Source: Mycobacterium arosiense ATCC BAA-1401 = DSM 45069 (GTDB lineage Bacteria; Actinomycetota; Actinomycetes; Mycobacteriales; Mycobacteriaceae). Taken from it: a DNA stretch of 64,000 nucleotides. This document shows, one piece after another, positions 1 through 9,191 of the stretch; positions within the stretch are counted from its first letter, which is position 1, and each line of letters begins with the position of its first letter. Where the stretch lies: assembly GCF_002086125.1 (NCBI RefSeq), contig NZ_MVHG01000006.1, positions 62,001-126,000 on the forward strand, read 5' to 3'. A program made the position numbers and the translations under genes. The notes below the pieces were generated by a model. That model did not search any database, was not told where the DNA came from, and saw only the letters and a list, made by a program, of their open reading frames with translations.

Positions 1-38
1 ATCACGGGCGCTGTCACAGCAGGCGCTGGGCCGGATGG

Positions 39-206
39 CTACCGTTCGAACTCGATCGGCAGGCTCTTCGGCCCACTCAGGTGAAGGCCTTGAAGCACAG
101 GCTCGCGCAGCCGGGGGTACACCTGCGCGGGCAATGCGTCGGGGTCGTAGCACAGCGTCGGCAGCTCGGCCTCGAAAACGCTTGGGGGAGCGGCACCGAC
201 GGTCAT
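39..206 (-). pseudogene. Cytochrome P450 relic (N-terminus joined to C-terminus)
   Basis: A 55-codon frame starts at ATG 206 behind a clear AAGGAG ribosome site with 6 nt spacing. Residues 8-35 (APSVFEAELPTL-like start, then YDPDALPAQVYPRLRE) read like the N-terminus of mycobacterial cytochrome P450s. The last ~16 residues (GLHLSGPKSLPIEFER) read like the extreme P450 C-terminus. A P450 is normally about 400 residues, so the oxygen-binding helix, the ExxR motif and the heme Cys loop are all missing. I infer one in-frame internal deletion of about 1 kb. The frame may still be translated but cannot bind heme. The family assignment is by motif memory only. Confidence 0.55.
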
Positions 207-276
207 GACGGTCTCCTTGGTTCCGCAGCACACTGCGGACGACTTTCTGCATGGCCACAACCCGCGCGCCGGATGC

Positions 277-1164
277 TCAGTCGTGCGCGCGGAGCCGCAC
301 CATCCGCGTCGTCGAGGTCTCGTCCAGCTCGACGACGTCGGACCGCGAACGCAGGAAATCGCTGAATGAGCGAAATCCCAGGGACCTTTCGCTGAACGAC
401 GGGTCCATCCGCTTCATCTGGGCCTTCACCGCCGAGTTGTGCAGCCACTCGACGTCGTCTTTCTCCAAGCCGATCCGCAGGGCGCGGGTCAGCAACGCGG
501 TGGCGGCGGCCTGCGGGTCGGGCTGCTCCTCGGGCTCGTCGGGTTGCCCGGCCTTGGCCGGCGTGGCGCGTCCGGTGCCCTTTTTCGGCTTGGCCGCTTC
601 CGCGTCGGTCGGCACCGGGACGCCGGGTAACGCGTCGTAGATGACGAACTCGTCGCAGGCAGCCGCGAGCGCCCGGCTCGACGCGCCGGCCACCCCGATG
701 CCGACCACGTACCGGCCGAGCCTCTTGCAGCGCTGGGCCAGCGGAATGTAGTCGGAGTCACCGGCCACGATCACCACATGGGTCAGGTCGGGCAACCTGA
801 ACATGTCCTCGACGGCGTCGACCGCCAACCGGATGTCGGCGCCGTTCTTGCCGTACGCGGCCGCCGGGAACAGTTGCACCAGGTCGACCGCGCGGCCGAC
901 CAACTGTCCGCGATACCCGGCGTTGATATCCGCCGACCAGTCCGCGTAGGCGCGCGTGAGGACCAGGGTCCCGAAGGACGACGCGAAGTCGAGGATCGCG
1001 CCGACGTCGACCGTCGCGCGCCCCAACCGATCGGAGTGCTGCTCGAGGCCCTTGGCCTTGTCCCGCTGAAACGAGTTCCGCCCGTGAATCTGGTCATATC
1101 GGGAGATGACGATGTTGTCGAAGTCGAGGTAGACGGCCACTCGGGTCGCAACCGGTTCGGTCAT
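277..1164 (-). CDS. NYN-domain (LabA/DUF88-type) protein with C-terminal OST-HTH-like domain
   Basis: 295 residues. The N-terminal ~175 residues form a NYN (PIN-like) nuclease fold: VAVYLDFDNIV near residue 10 supplies the first acidic pair, NGADIRLAVDAVED near 107 the second, and VIVAGDSDYIPL near 132 the third cluster. A proline- and charge-rich linker (about 178-220) leads to a C-terminal segment of about 70 residues resembling the OST-HTH/LOTUS RNA-binding domain. NYN proteins are metal-dependent RNases or RNA-binding proteins; the target here is unknown. It is divergent from the hydrolase at 1211 with only 46 bp between starts, so the two share a promoter region. Confidence 0.8.
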   Translation of the reverse strand: MTEPVATRVAVYLDFDNIVISRYDQIHGRNSFQRDKAKGLEQHSDRLGRATVDVGAILDFASSFGTLVLTRAYADWSADINAGYRGQLVGRAVDLVQLFPAAAYGKNGADIRLAVDAVEDMFRLPDLTHVVIVAGDSDYIPLAQRCKRLGRYVVGIGVAGASSRALAAACDEFVIYDALPGVPVPTDAEAAKPKKGTGRATPAKAGQPDEPEEQPDPQAAATALLTRALRIGLEKDDVEWLHNSAVKAQMKRMDPSFSERSLGFRSFSDFLRSRSDVVELDETSTTRMVRLRAHD

Positions 1165-1210
1165 GCACTAGATCATCGCTGAGCCGGGCGAAAGCGGGTA
1201 CCCAGGGCCA

Positions 1211-2089
1211 ATGACTGAGGTGAAGGTTCTCGACCTGCACGGCGACCGCATCGCGTACCGCGACGAGGGTGACGGCGAAGTGCTGCTGCTCATCCACGGC
1301 ATGGCAGGCAGCGCGGATACCTGGCGGTCGGTCATACCGCCGCTGTCGAAGAGGTTCCGGGTCATCGCCCCGGACCTGCTGGGCCACGGCCAATCGGCGA
1401 AGCCCCGGACGGATTATTCGCTGGGCGCATTCGCGGTCTGGCTGCGCGATTTCCTGGACGAGCTCGGCGTCAGCCAGGCGACCATCGTCGGTCACTCGCT
1501 CGGTGGCGGGGTGGCCATGCAGTTCGTCTATCAGCATCCCGACTACGCCAAGCGGTTGATCCTGATCAGCAGCGGCGGCCTGGGCCCGGACGTCGGATGG
1601 GTTTTGCGGCTGCTTTCGGCGCCCGGGGCGGAGCTGGTCTTGCCGATCATCGCGCCGCAACCCGTCCTGTCCGTCGGCAACAAGCTGCGGTCCTGGTTGA
1701 AGAGCGCCGGCATTCAATCACCGCGCGGCGCGGAACTGTGGAGCGCCTACTCGTCACTGTCGGATAGCGAGACACGGCAGTCGTTTTTGAAGACGCTGCG
1801 ATCGGTCGTCGATTACCGCGGACAGGCGGTCAGCGCGCTCAACCGGTTGCGGCTGCGCGAGGAGTTGCCGGTCATGGCCATCTGGGGGGAGCGCGACGGC
1901 ATCATTCCCGTCGCGCACGCTTACGCCGCGCACGAGGCGCGCACGGACGCCAGGCTCGAGGTGCTGCCCGACGTGGGTCACTTCGCGCAGGTGGAGGCGC
2001 CCAACCGGGTGGTCGAGCTGATCGAAAACTTCATCGCCACGGGCGAGCGCCGGGAAAGCGAAAGCGAGCAGCCCTTTCAGCCGAGCTAG
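1211..2089 (+). CDS. Alpha/beta hydrolase
   Basis: 292 residues with a complete alpha/beta-hydrolase layout. The oxyanion segment LLIHGMAGSADTW lies near residue 27, the nucleophile elbow GHSLGGG has Ser at about 96, the acid is in WGERDGIIP near 223, and the catalytic His is in VGHFAQVEAP near 257. It resembles the mycobacterial Rv2715-type hydrolases. The substrate is unknown; a lipid or small ester is plausible. No signal peptide is visible, so it is probably cytosolic. The ATG at 1211 gives a normal family start. The C-terminal ~20 residues after FIATGERR are polar and probably disordered. Confidence 0.85.
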   Translation: MTEVKVLDLHGDRIAYRDEGDGEVLLLIHGMAGSADTWRSVIPPLSKRFRVIAPDLLGHGQSAKPRTDYSLGAFAVWLRDFLDELGVSQATIVGHSLGGGVAMQFVYQHPDYAKRLILISSGGLGPDVGWVLRLLSAPGAELVLPIIAPQPVLSVGNKLRSWLKSAGIQSPRGAELWSAYSSLSDSETRQSFLKTLRSVVDYRGQAVSALNRLRLREELPVMAIWGERDGIIPVAHAYAAHEARTDARLEVLPDVGHFAQVEAPNRVVELIENFIATGERRESESEQPFQPS

Positions 2090-2641
2090 TGCGACGCCGG
2101 GCAGGTCCGGCCCGGGCTGCTCGGCCTGGCGTGCCGCCAATTGCATTGCGTACCACATCAATTCACCCGCCGAGGTCAGCTTCTCGTAGTCGATCTTCGA
2201 ACGATAACCCAGACTTCTCAGAAGTCGAATATGGTGCCGTCGATGTGGCGGCGGAGATTGTGGCGCGAGGCGCGGCCCATGCCAGTCGGGGCGGCCGACC
2301 TGCCCGGACGATCGGGCTTGCGTCGACCCCCGGGCGGGGGACTAGCCTTGTGCCAGGCACGGGAATGGGGCAGGTTGCGTCCTCGGGACATCTCGTTTGA
2401 GTCCGCTTCCCTTGCTAGACGGCCGTTGGTGCAACTGTGGTGTTGAGCAGCCAGCACCAGGCTGGCCGCCGTCGAACTGCTGTGTGCACAAATGCAGCGC
2501 TTTGCATCGAGTCGGCAACACCCTCGCCGATGTCAGAACGCACTGAGCCCCGAACGAGCGGCATCGCCAACCCGTCCATCCACTGAAGGCTGTTGTCATG
2601 ATGTCGCTCGGCTACCCCGACTCCCCGCGATTCGGCTGACC
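2090..2641. other. 552-bp intergenic stretch
   Basis: I see no convincing gene here; the open frames lack conserved motifs and good starts. Two items stand out: a 15-nt near-perfect inverted repeat at 2212-2226, and a short frame 2598-2639 (ATGATG to TGA) ending 2 nt before the chosen start of the next gene. The stretch presumably carries the promoter of the GAF-ANTAR gene. Confidence 0.5.
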
Positions 2642-3349
2642 ATGGCGATGCGGGAGCGGCTCCTCAGGGCCGTCGACGGCCACCGCGGGGTAGCGGCCGC
2701 GGACCGCTTGTGCGAGGCCTGTGCGGTCCTCCTCGAGGTGGACGCCGCGGCCATTTCGCTCATCTTCGACGGCGCGCCCACCGGGACGCTCGGATCAAGC
2801 AGCGCCTCGGCTCGCAGCTACGACGAGCTTCAGTTCACCCTCGGCGAGGGCCCGTGCCTCGACGCCATCAGCAGGCGGATTCCGGTTCTCGCTGTCGATC
2901 TCGCCGATTCCGGCGAGCGTCGCTGGCCCGCATTCGGTCCGGCAGCGCTCGCGCACCACATCCGCGGCGTCTATGCGATCCCGATCGTCGTCGCCGGTGA
3001 ATACGTCGGCGCGTTAGACCTTTTTCGGCACCAGCCTGGGGGGCTCGACAGTGAGCACCTGTCCGGCGCCATCGTCGCGGCCGAACTCGCGTCCGTCCCC
3101 CTGCTCGACCTGCTGGACGCCGACCTGCAGGCCGCCGTCGCTGACCCGAACAGCAACGCGTGGGCCGAGTTCAACGCGCTGTCACGCACCGAGGTCAGCC
3201 AGGCGACCGGCATGCTCGTCGCGCAGCTCGAAATCGAACCTGCCGAAGCCCTGGTCCGGCTTCGGGCCCACGCCTACACCACCGGGCGTAACGCCACCGA
3301 TGTCGCGCGCGACATTTTGGCGCGCCGGCTGAAGCTGGACAACGACTGA
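2642..3349 (+). CDS. GAF-ANTAR RNA-binding regulator
   Basis: 235 residues from ATG 2642. The N-terminal ~165 residues are a GAF sensor domain with the hallmark LGEGPCLDA segment of mycobacterial GAF-ANTAR proteins. The last ~60 residues are an ANTAR domain (three helices, with the ATGML core helix and ALVRLRAHAY). ANTAR domains bind paired-hexaloop RNA hairpins and act as antiterminators. An in-frame ATG at 2492 would add 50 low-complexity residues outside the GAF fold, so I prefer 2642, although no strong ribosome site precedes it. The next gene on the same strand encodes a second GAF-ANTAR protein 18 bp downstream. Confidence 0.8.
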   Translation: MAMRERLLRAVDGHRGVAAADRLCEACAVLLEVDAAAISLIFDGAPTGTLGSSSASARSYDELQFTLGEGPCLDAISRRIPVLAVDLADSGERRWPAFGPAALAHHIRGVYAIPIVVAGEYVGALDLFRHQPGGLDSEHLSGAIVAAELASVPLLDLLDADLQAAVADPNSNAWAEFNALSRTEVSQATGMLVAQLEIEPAEALVRLRAHAYTTGRNATDVARDILARRLKLDND

Positions 3350-3367
3350 TCCGGGTACTCGAACCCA

Positions 3368-4135
3368 ATGGAGGCCAAGTTGACCGACAACCCCCGTGAA
3401 GCCCGCGTCCTCGACGCCGTCGTCTCGCTCGTCGACAGCCTGCTGGACGATTTCGACGTCGTCGACTTGCTGACCGAGCTCACCAAGCAATGCACCGAAC
3501 TGCTGGACGTCGCGGCCGCCGGCTTGTTGCTCGGCGACCCGCTAGGACACCTTCGCTTGCTTGCCGCGACGTCCAAGCAGGCTCGCGATCTGGAACTCTT
3601 CCAGGTGCAGGCCGACCAGGGGCCGTGCGTCGAGTGCTACCTCACCGGCCAACCAGTTTCCATCGCCGATGTGGGCGCCGAGGCAGGCCGATGGCCCCAC
3701 TTCGCCTCCGCGGCCCAGGACGCCGGGTACCTCTCGGTGCACGCCACGCCCATGCGCGCCGCCGGCCTCGTTTTGGGCGCGCTGGGCTTGTTCGGCGATC
3801 GCCCGAGCGCACTGTCCGACGCTGACCTGCTCGTCGCCCAAACCCTGGCGCATATCGCCAGTGTCGCGATCTTGCAGGAGCGCCCCCCGACGCCGTCGAC
3901 GGTTTTGCCGCAACTGCGTACCGTCCTGGCCAGCCGCGTGACGATCGAGCAGGCCAAGGGCTTCCTGCGGGAGCGCCTCAACGTCTCGGTGGACGAGGCG
4001 TTCACCTTGATGCGGACTTACGCCCGCAACAACCGCGAACACCTGAGCGACGTGGCCCGGCGTCTGATCACCGAGCGCCACGGCCGCCCGAGTCTGCTCG
4101 CGGCCCTGACCGAGCTCGCCGCACCGTCAAAGTGA
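3368..4135 (+). CDS. GAF-ANTAR RNA-binding regulator
   Basis: 255 residues. A GAF domain (about 20-170) carries DQGPCVECYLTGQPVSIAD and a later GRWPHF segment. The C-terminal ANTAR domain (about 185-245) shows RVTIEQAKGFLRERLNVS and DEAFTLMRTYARNN. It is probably an RNA-binding antiterminator controlled by a small-molecule or redox signal at the GAF domain; neither signal nor target RNA can be read from the sequence. It is likely cotranscribed with the GAF-ANTAR gene just upstream. Its 3' end overlaps the end of the convergent GAF-ANTAR gene by 9 nt. ATG 3368 is used; TTG 3380 is an alternative. Confidence 0.82.
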   Translation: MEAKLTDNPREARVLDAVVSLVDSLLDDFDVVDLLTELTKQCTELLDVAAAGLLLGDPLGHLRLLAATSKQARDLELFQVQADQGPCVECYLTGQPVSIADVGAEAGRWPHFASAAQDAGYLSVHATPMRAAGLVLGALGLFGDRPSALSDADLLVAQTLAHIASVAILQERPPTPSTVLPQLRTVLASRVTIEQAKGFLRERLNVSVDEAFTLMRTYARNNREHLSDVARRLITERHGRPSLLAALTELAAPSK

Positions 4136-4936
4136 CCCTGAGCGTTGCCGTGCCCGGGCGCGTCGCACAGCCTCGTCCACCAGCCGCTCGGCGACGACTT
4201 TCAGCTTGATGTTTTCTTCCTGACTGATGTTGCTGAGCCGATCGAAGGCCGCCGTCGCGCTCAGACCGCTTCGGCTTCGGATGATGCCGATCGCCTGATC
4301 GATGACCGCTCGGCTCGTCAACGCGCGCTGCAGTCGATCGGTACGCTCCCGGGCGCTGGCCAAGAGCTGTGCGTGGTACACCGAAACGGCTGCGGGACCG
4401 GCGAATTGAGAACCCAACTGCACGGCGTGCTCGGTGAACGCGTCGCGGCGGCGCGCATAAGAATTGATCGCGCCGATCACCCGGTCGCCGACGGCCAGCG
4501 GCAGCGCCAGCGCGGAATGCACACCCATCCGGGCCACCCGGCCTCCGAAGTGCGGCCACCGGCTGTCGCTGCCCAGCGATCCACTGACAGCCGGCCGTCG
4601 TGAGTCCATGCAGGTGATGCACGGTCCCTCGCCGAGGTCCCGGTATTGGAAGCGATCGATCTCGGCGACGAAATCTGCCGTCACCGCCCAGGTTTGGACA
4701 TGCGGCGTTTCATCGCCAGAGCTCATCAGCGTCACTCCGGCACCATCGGCGCCCGGAATGGCTTGCTCCGCGAATTCGGCTACTTCCCTGAGTATTTCGT
4801 CCACTTGTCGTGCGTCCGCCACGATCCCGGCCACGCCGACCAACCCGGCATGCAGATCGACTTCGTCGGCCTCCAGCTGCGCAGCGGACAGCTCCTGCGG
4901 CGCGGTCCGGCCGGGCTGAGCGTCGTATTGGGCCAT
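4127..4936 (-). CDS. GAF-ANTAR RNA-binding regulator
   Basis: 269 residues from ATG 4936 (MAQYDAQPGRT); an ATG at 4948 would add four residues. The GAF domain covers about 40-185 and contains DLGEGPCITCMDSRRPAV and SRWPHFGGR. The ANTAR domain (about 200-255) contains ALTSRAVIDQAIGIIRSRSG, the typical ANTAR entry helix with AxGI. This is the third GAF-ANTAR gene in 2.3 kb, and it is convergent with the other two. Function is inferred from domains: probable transcription antitermination through RNA binding. No histidine kinase partner lies nearby. Confidence 0.82.
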   Translation of the reverse strand: MAQYDAQPGRTAPQELSAAQLEADEVDLHAGLVGVAGIVADARQVDEILREVAEFAEQAIPGADGAGVTLMSSGDETPHVQTWAVTADFVAEIDRFQYRDLGEGPCITCMDSRRPAVSGSLGSDSRWPHFGGRVARMGVHSALALPLAVGDRVIGAINSYARRRDAFTEHAVQLGSQFAGPAAVSVYHAQLLASARERTDRLQRALTSRAVIDQAIGIIRSRSGLSATAAFDRLSNISQEENIKLKVVAERLVDEAVRRARARQRSGSL

Positions 4937-4974
4937 GATGAGGCCCATTCTAGGTAGTCAGGCGCGCTTAGCCG

Positions 4975-6606
4975 CTAATTCACCAGTGCCAGTGCGAGCG
5001 CGCGCTGCAGCTTGCCCGAAGGGGTCTTCGGAATCGTGCCAGGCTCGAGGACCACGACGTTGCGCGGCCGCACGTTCACCTCGGCGAACACCTCGCGCGC
5101 GACCTGCCGTTCGATGCGGTGCACTTCGGGGGCTTCATGCCAGACTTTCGACTCGACCGCCACGGCAAAGGTCTCGCGGGGTAGCCCGGCGTTCAAACGC
5201 ACCGCCGCGGCGCATCCGGGCCGAACGCCTGCTACCCGGACGGCGGCGCGTTCGATGTCGGTCGGGTAGATCTTGCGTCCGGCCATGATGATGACGTCCT
5301 TGACCCGGCCACACACCACGATGTTGGCGGTCTCGGTGAGGTAGCCGAGGTCGCCGGTGTCAAACCAGCCTTGGTCGTCTTGTGCCGCAACGAAACCCGA
5401 CGAAGTGTTGTAACCGTCGGACACCGCCTGACCGCGCACCTGGATGACGCCGACGCCGCGTGTGGACAGCACGTTGTCGTTTTCGTCGACGACGCGCACA
5501 TCCATGCCCTGCAGCGGCCGGCCGAGACAGACCAGTTTGCGGGTGTGCCCCTTGCTGGACGGGACGGCCCGGTGCAGCGTCGCGAGCATATCGGCGTGCA
5601 CCTCGTCGACGACCATGCCCTCTCCGCATTCGGTGAACGACACTGCGACCGTCGTCTCGGCCATGCCGTAGGCGGGCACCACGGCCTGCGGTCTCAACCC
5701 GAACGGCGCGCCCGCGTCACACAGGTCTTCCACGACGGCCGGCTCGACCGCCTCGGCCCCTGATAACGCCCACCGCAGCGAAGACAGGTCGAATTGGCGG
5801 GGCGTCGCTTGGCGTAGGCGTCTGGCCAGCATGCTGTAGGCGAAGTTGGGCGCAGCCGTCATGGTGGCCCGGTACTTGTCAATCAGCCTGGCCCACAACA
5901 ACGTATCGCGCAGGAAGTCGGCCGGGGTGATCTTGACCAGCTCTGCGCAGTAGTGCATCGGCACGGTCAGGTAGCCGGTCATGCCCATGTCGTGGAAACA
6001 TGGCAGCCAGCTCACGATGACGTCGGTGTCGATATCGACTTGCGCGGCGGCAAACATCGCTTCGGCATTGGCGATGAGGTTTGCGTGGCTGATTCGGACT
6101 GCCTTGGGCGAACCGGTGGATCCCGAGGTCAGTTGCATCAACGCCAAGTCGTCTTCGTGTGGGTCGAGGGGATCGATTGGGCTCCCCTTGAGCAGTTGCC
6201 CGACAGTCAGTACCCGCACGCCCCGGTGGGAAAGTAGCGGCACCGCGGCCATGAACGGGTCGGAGACGACGACAGTCTGAGCGCCGATCATTTTGATGAC
6301 GTTCGTGGTCTCCTCGGCCCACCGCTGCAGGTCCGTGCGCGGGGTGGGGTGATGCAACATGGTCAGGCTCGCGCCGCGCATCCAGATCGCTTGTGCTGTC
6401 AAAGCGATTTCGGCCGGGGCGCCGGCCAACATGGCGACCGCGTCCCCATGGCCGATGCCCGCGCAGGCCAGTCCGCCGGCAACACGTCGGGCTCGCGCGT
6501 GGATCTCGATCCAGGTGTGGCGGATGGGGGCGCCGGGCTCACCGGTGGTTATCCCGTTGAGACTCCACTGGGCGTTGGCGAACATCCCCTTCGTAAATCT
6601 GCTCAC
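4975..6606 (-). CDS. Fatty-acyl adenylating enzyme (FadD/FAAL family)
   Basis: 543 residues of the ANL adenylating superfamily. Visible motifs are the phosphate loop [19 protein letters not shown] (about 165-185), the YGMAETT motif near 310, the [11 protein letters not shown] motif near 420, [20 protein letters not shown] (hinge region), and the C-terminal catalytic Lys in [11 protein letters not shown]. It activates an acyl chain with ATP to acyl-AMP and passes it to CoA or an acyl carrier protein; which acceptor cannot be told. I chose GTG 6606 (MSRFTKGMF) because AAGGAT lies 5 nt upstream and this N-terminus matches family members; an upstream ATG at 6726 adds non-conserved residues. No polyketide synthase is adjacent. 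Confidence 0.82.
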   Translation of the reverse strand: MSRFTKGMFANAQWSLNGITTGEPGAPIRHTWIEIHARARRVAGGLACAGIGHGDAVAMLAGAPAEIALTAQAIWMRGASLTMLHHPTPRTDLQRWAEETTNVIKMIGAQTVVVSDPFMAAVPLLSHRGVRVLTVGQLLKGSPIDPLDPHEDDLALMQLTSGSTGSPKAVRISHANLIANAEAMFAAAQVDIDTDVIVSWLPCFHDMGMTGYLTVPMHYCAELVKITPADFLRDTLLWARLIDKYRATMTAAPNFAYSMLARRLRQATPRQFDLSSLRWALSGAEAVEPAVVEDLCDAGAPFGLRPQAVVPAYGMAETTVAVSFTECGEGMVVDEVHADMLATLHRAVPSSKGHTRKLVCLGRPLQGMDVRVVDENDNVLSTRGVGVIQVRGQAVSDGYNTSSGFVAAQDDQGWFDTGDLGYLTETANIVVCGRVKDVIIMAGRKIYPTDIERAAVRVAGVRPGCAAAVRLNAGLPRETFAVAVESKVWHEAPEVHRIERQVAREVFAEVNVRPRNVVVLEPGTIPKTPSGKLQRALALALVN

Positions 6607-6834
6607 GGAAATCCTTGTGGTCGACAGCGCGCCCTCTTCGGACTCCGCCGCGCACCGCGTACCACGACGCCCCGATCGGCGTGACTGGGCGTAAAAGAAG
6701 CCGAATCCACAGGCGACCGAATCCATCAGTGGGTAAAACCTGAATCTGGCGGCTTACGTCTTGGCCTGGACGGCGGGGAGTTCAGATCGCCGCCGCGACG
6801 TTTCCGGAAGGCTGGGAGATCAACCGCTAGCACC

Positions 6835-9081
6835 TTACCTCTTGGGGGATGGCTGCGCAGTAGCTCTCGCACGCGAGCCGGGCACGGTTCGACCATCGCG
6901 CGCACCGAGGATTGTCGCCGCGGTCACCATGGCCCGCTCGATCTGGCGAAGGGCATGCACGGCGGTGAGGAAGCGCCGGGTGTCGGGACCCATGGCGGCG
7001 GGGCCGTTGCCGTCCTGTTGCCGGGCCACCGTCTCGGCGGCGTCGAGCTCATCGGCCGCCGAGACCAGCGTCGGTGCGTGGCCCCCCGCGATGGCTTCCT
7101 GCAACGCTTCGATGTTGCGCCGCGTCTGATCCGCCGCCGCCGAAAAGGCTTGCGCCAGTTCCGCGGTCAGCGACGGTGGCCCGACCGAATCGTGATACTG
7201 CTCGGCGCTGCGCGCCAGGCTGCGGCCGTACCGCTCACAGGCGGTGAAGATCCGCAGCGCGCGGCGGATGCTGCGCCGGCCGGCAAACCCGGCGACCCCG
7301 GCCAGCAACGGCTTGGCGGTGACCCGGAACTGCTGTAAATCCCGACCGACCTGACGCGCCTGCTCCGACGGGCCGGCGCTGCCCGCCTCGCCGAACATCG
7401 TCGCGGCCGACACCTCGATCAGGGCGGACAGGCTCGTCAAGAAGGCCCGGGTGTCGACGCGGATCGCGGTTCTGGTGTTGGTCGGCAGCACCACGACCGC
7501 CACGGTCGCCCCGATGACGGCACCGATCGCCGTCTCCTCGATCCGCAACATCAGCACGCCGAACGAGAATTGGCCGAGCAGGCCGTACAGGAGCGCCAGC
7601 ATCGTGGTGATCCAGAACGTCATCAAGCTGTAGGTGACCGTCATGAAGTAGAAGGCGCAGAACAAGCACACGAAGATGCCGGCCAGCGCGGCGGCCTGGT
7701 GCCCGGACAGCAGCGTGGCCACCAGCACGCCGCAGGGAACGCCGAACATCGTGCCGAGCAGCCGTTGCCAGCCCTTGGTCAAGGTTTCGCCCCAGGAGTT
7801 GGTGCCGGCGAAGATGACGAACGCCGCGATCACCGCCCAGTACCAGCGCGCCGGCGACACCAGCTCACCGACGACGATGGCCAGGGATGCGGCGACACAG
7901 ACCTGGATGGCCTGCCGGGTGGTCGGCCGCAGCCCGCTGGTCCGCTCTTCCTGCGTTGTCGCGTCGGCGTCCTCGGGCGCCGGGGGCGGCTCGCTGTCGG
8001 CATCATCGAGCGGGCGGCCGGCGGCCACCCGGTCGACGATCGCCCGCACGTCGGAAGTCGCTGTGGCGGCGTTGATTATCGCCAGCGCGAGGCGGCGCAC
8101 GGCCGCGGTGCCCGCGTCATCGTCCGCCGGGTCCGAAGCGGGGCCGGGCTGCGCATCGAGCAGCCGCTGCGCTTGCTCGGCCGCCCGGCGCAGCCTGTCG
8201 GGCTCGGGAAGCCGGATCGCGCGTGACAGTTGGGTGAGCGCCGCGACGAGCGCGGCGCGCGCGGGGGCCGGCACCGCATCGGGGTCCTCGCAGGCCAGGA
8301 CGGCCGCGTGCCGGCCGGCGGTGGCCACCCATTCGATGGCCAGCTCGGCATCCAACAGCCAGGGGGCCAGTTGTTCGGCCGTGACGCCGGGCCACAGGGT
8401 GCCCGGGTCGGCCTTGTCTTCGATCTGGCTCTGCACCATCAACGCCGTCTCGTTGAGCCGGATGGTGCGGGCGCGCATGCGGCGGCGCCGCCGTTCGTCA
8501 AGGCGGCCCGTCCGCACCGCTTCGGCGGTGGTGTCGATGACGATCGCCATCCGGGCCCGCAACGCCCGAATGGTGGCACGCAGCACCTGCTCGGGTCGGT
8601 CCGGCATCACATAGGTGGTCATCACGAACGTGCACACGGTGCCCACCGCGACCGCCCCGATCAACCAGGGCAGCTCGGCGAGGCGGGCCCGCAGATACAG
8701 CGTGAAGAAGTAGGACATGAACGCGACCATGCCCAGCGCCCTGCCCCGCGCCCCGAAGCGCCGGATGTATGCCGCGGTGAACACGACGAGCACGAAGACG
8801 ACGTCGCTGGCCACCGTGTGCGACGCCAGCACCGCGGCGGCGGTGATGGACACCGCGGCCGGCAACGGCAACAGCGCCATGGTGATCCGCTGCTGGCGCG
8901 GGTCGGGCTCGTTGACGGAGCGCGACGCGACCATGGTGATGACGACGCCCAGCAGGGCGACGGTCAGGGGTTGTCCCGTCGCCCTGGTCAGAATGAAGAG
9001 CGCCAGCAGCGACAGGCCGAGCGCGGCCGTCGTCCTAGTTGCCATGCGCAACCGAAGCAAGCCAGGATCGGAGCCGATCAC
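6835..9081 (-). CDS. FUSC-family integral membrane protein (YccS/aromatic acid exporter-like)
   Basis: About 748 residues with the duplicated FUSC layout. A first membrane block (about 12-160) is followed by a cytosolic arginine- and alanine-rich helical region (170-380). A second membrane block (about 390-545, with RWYWAVIAAFVIFAGTNSWG) precedes a C-terminal helical domain. The family includes putative efflux pumps for aromatic acids; the substrate here is unknown. The first possible start is GTG 9081 (VIGSDPGLLRLR); ATG 9045 is an alternative, but the DPGLLRLRMA segment looks like family sequence, so I keep the GTG. It is divergent from galT. Confidence 0.75.
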   Translation of the reverse strand: MIGSDPGLLRLRMATRTTAALGLSLLALFILTRATGQPLTVALLGVVITMVASRSVNEPDPRQQRITMALLPLPAAVSITAAAVLASHTVASDVVFVLVVFTAAYIRRFGARGRALGMVAFMSYFFTLYLRARLAELPWLIGAVAVGTVCTFVMTTYVMPDRPEQVLRATIRALRARMAIVIDTTAEAVRTGRLDERRRRRMRARTIRLNETALMVQSQIEDKADPGTLWPGVTAEQLAPWLLDAELAIEWVATAGRHAAVLACEDPDAVPAPARAALVAALTQLSRAIRLPEPDRLRRAAEQAQRLLDAQPGPASDPADDDAGTAAVRRLALAIINAATATSDVRAIVDRVAAGRPLDDADSEPPPAPEDADATTQEERTSGLRPTTRQAIQVCVAASLAIVVGELVSPARWYWAVIAAFVIFAGTNSWGETLTKGWQRLLGTMFGVPCGVLVATLLSGHQAAALAGIFVCLFCAFYFMTVTYSLMTFWITTMLALLYGLLGQFSFGVLMLRIEETAIGAVIGATVAVVVLPTNTRTAIRVDTRAFLTSLSALIEVSAATMFGEAGSAGPSEQARQVGRDLQQFRVTAKPLLAGVAGFAGRRSIRRALRIFTACERYGRSLARSAEQYHDSVGPPSLTAELAQAFSAAADQTRRNIEALQEAIAGGHAPTLVSAADELDAAETVARQQDGNGPAAMGPDTRRFLTAVHALRQIERAMVTAATILGARDGRTVPGSRARATAQPSPKR

Positions 9082-9191
9082 CCAGTTGCGGGCGCGTTCG
9101 TAAAGAACAGTTATCCGATGACCCCTCTCTTGCGCTTACCCACCATGGTTACCCGAACCGTGTCGCGGCGACCAAAGTAGTCTTCGACATC

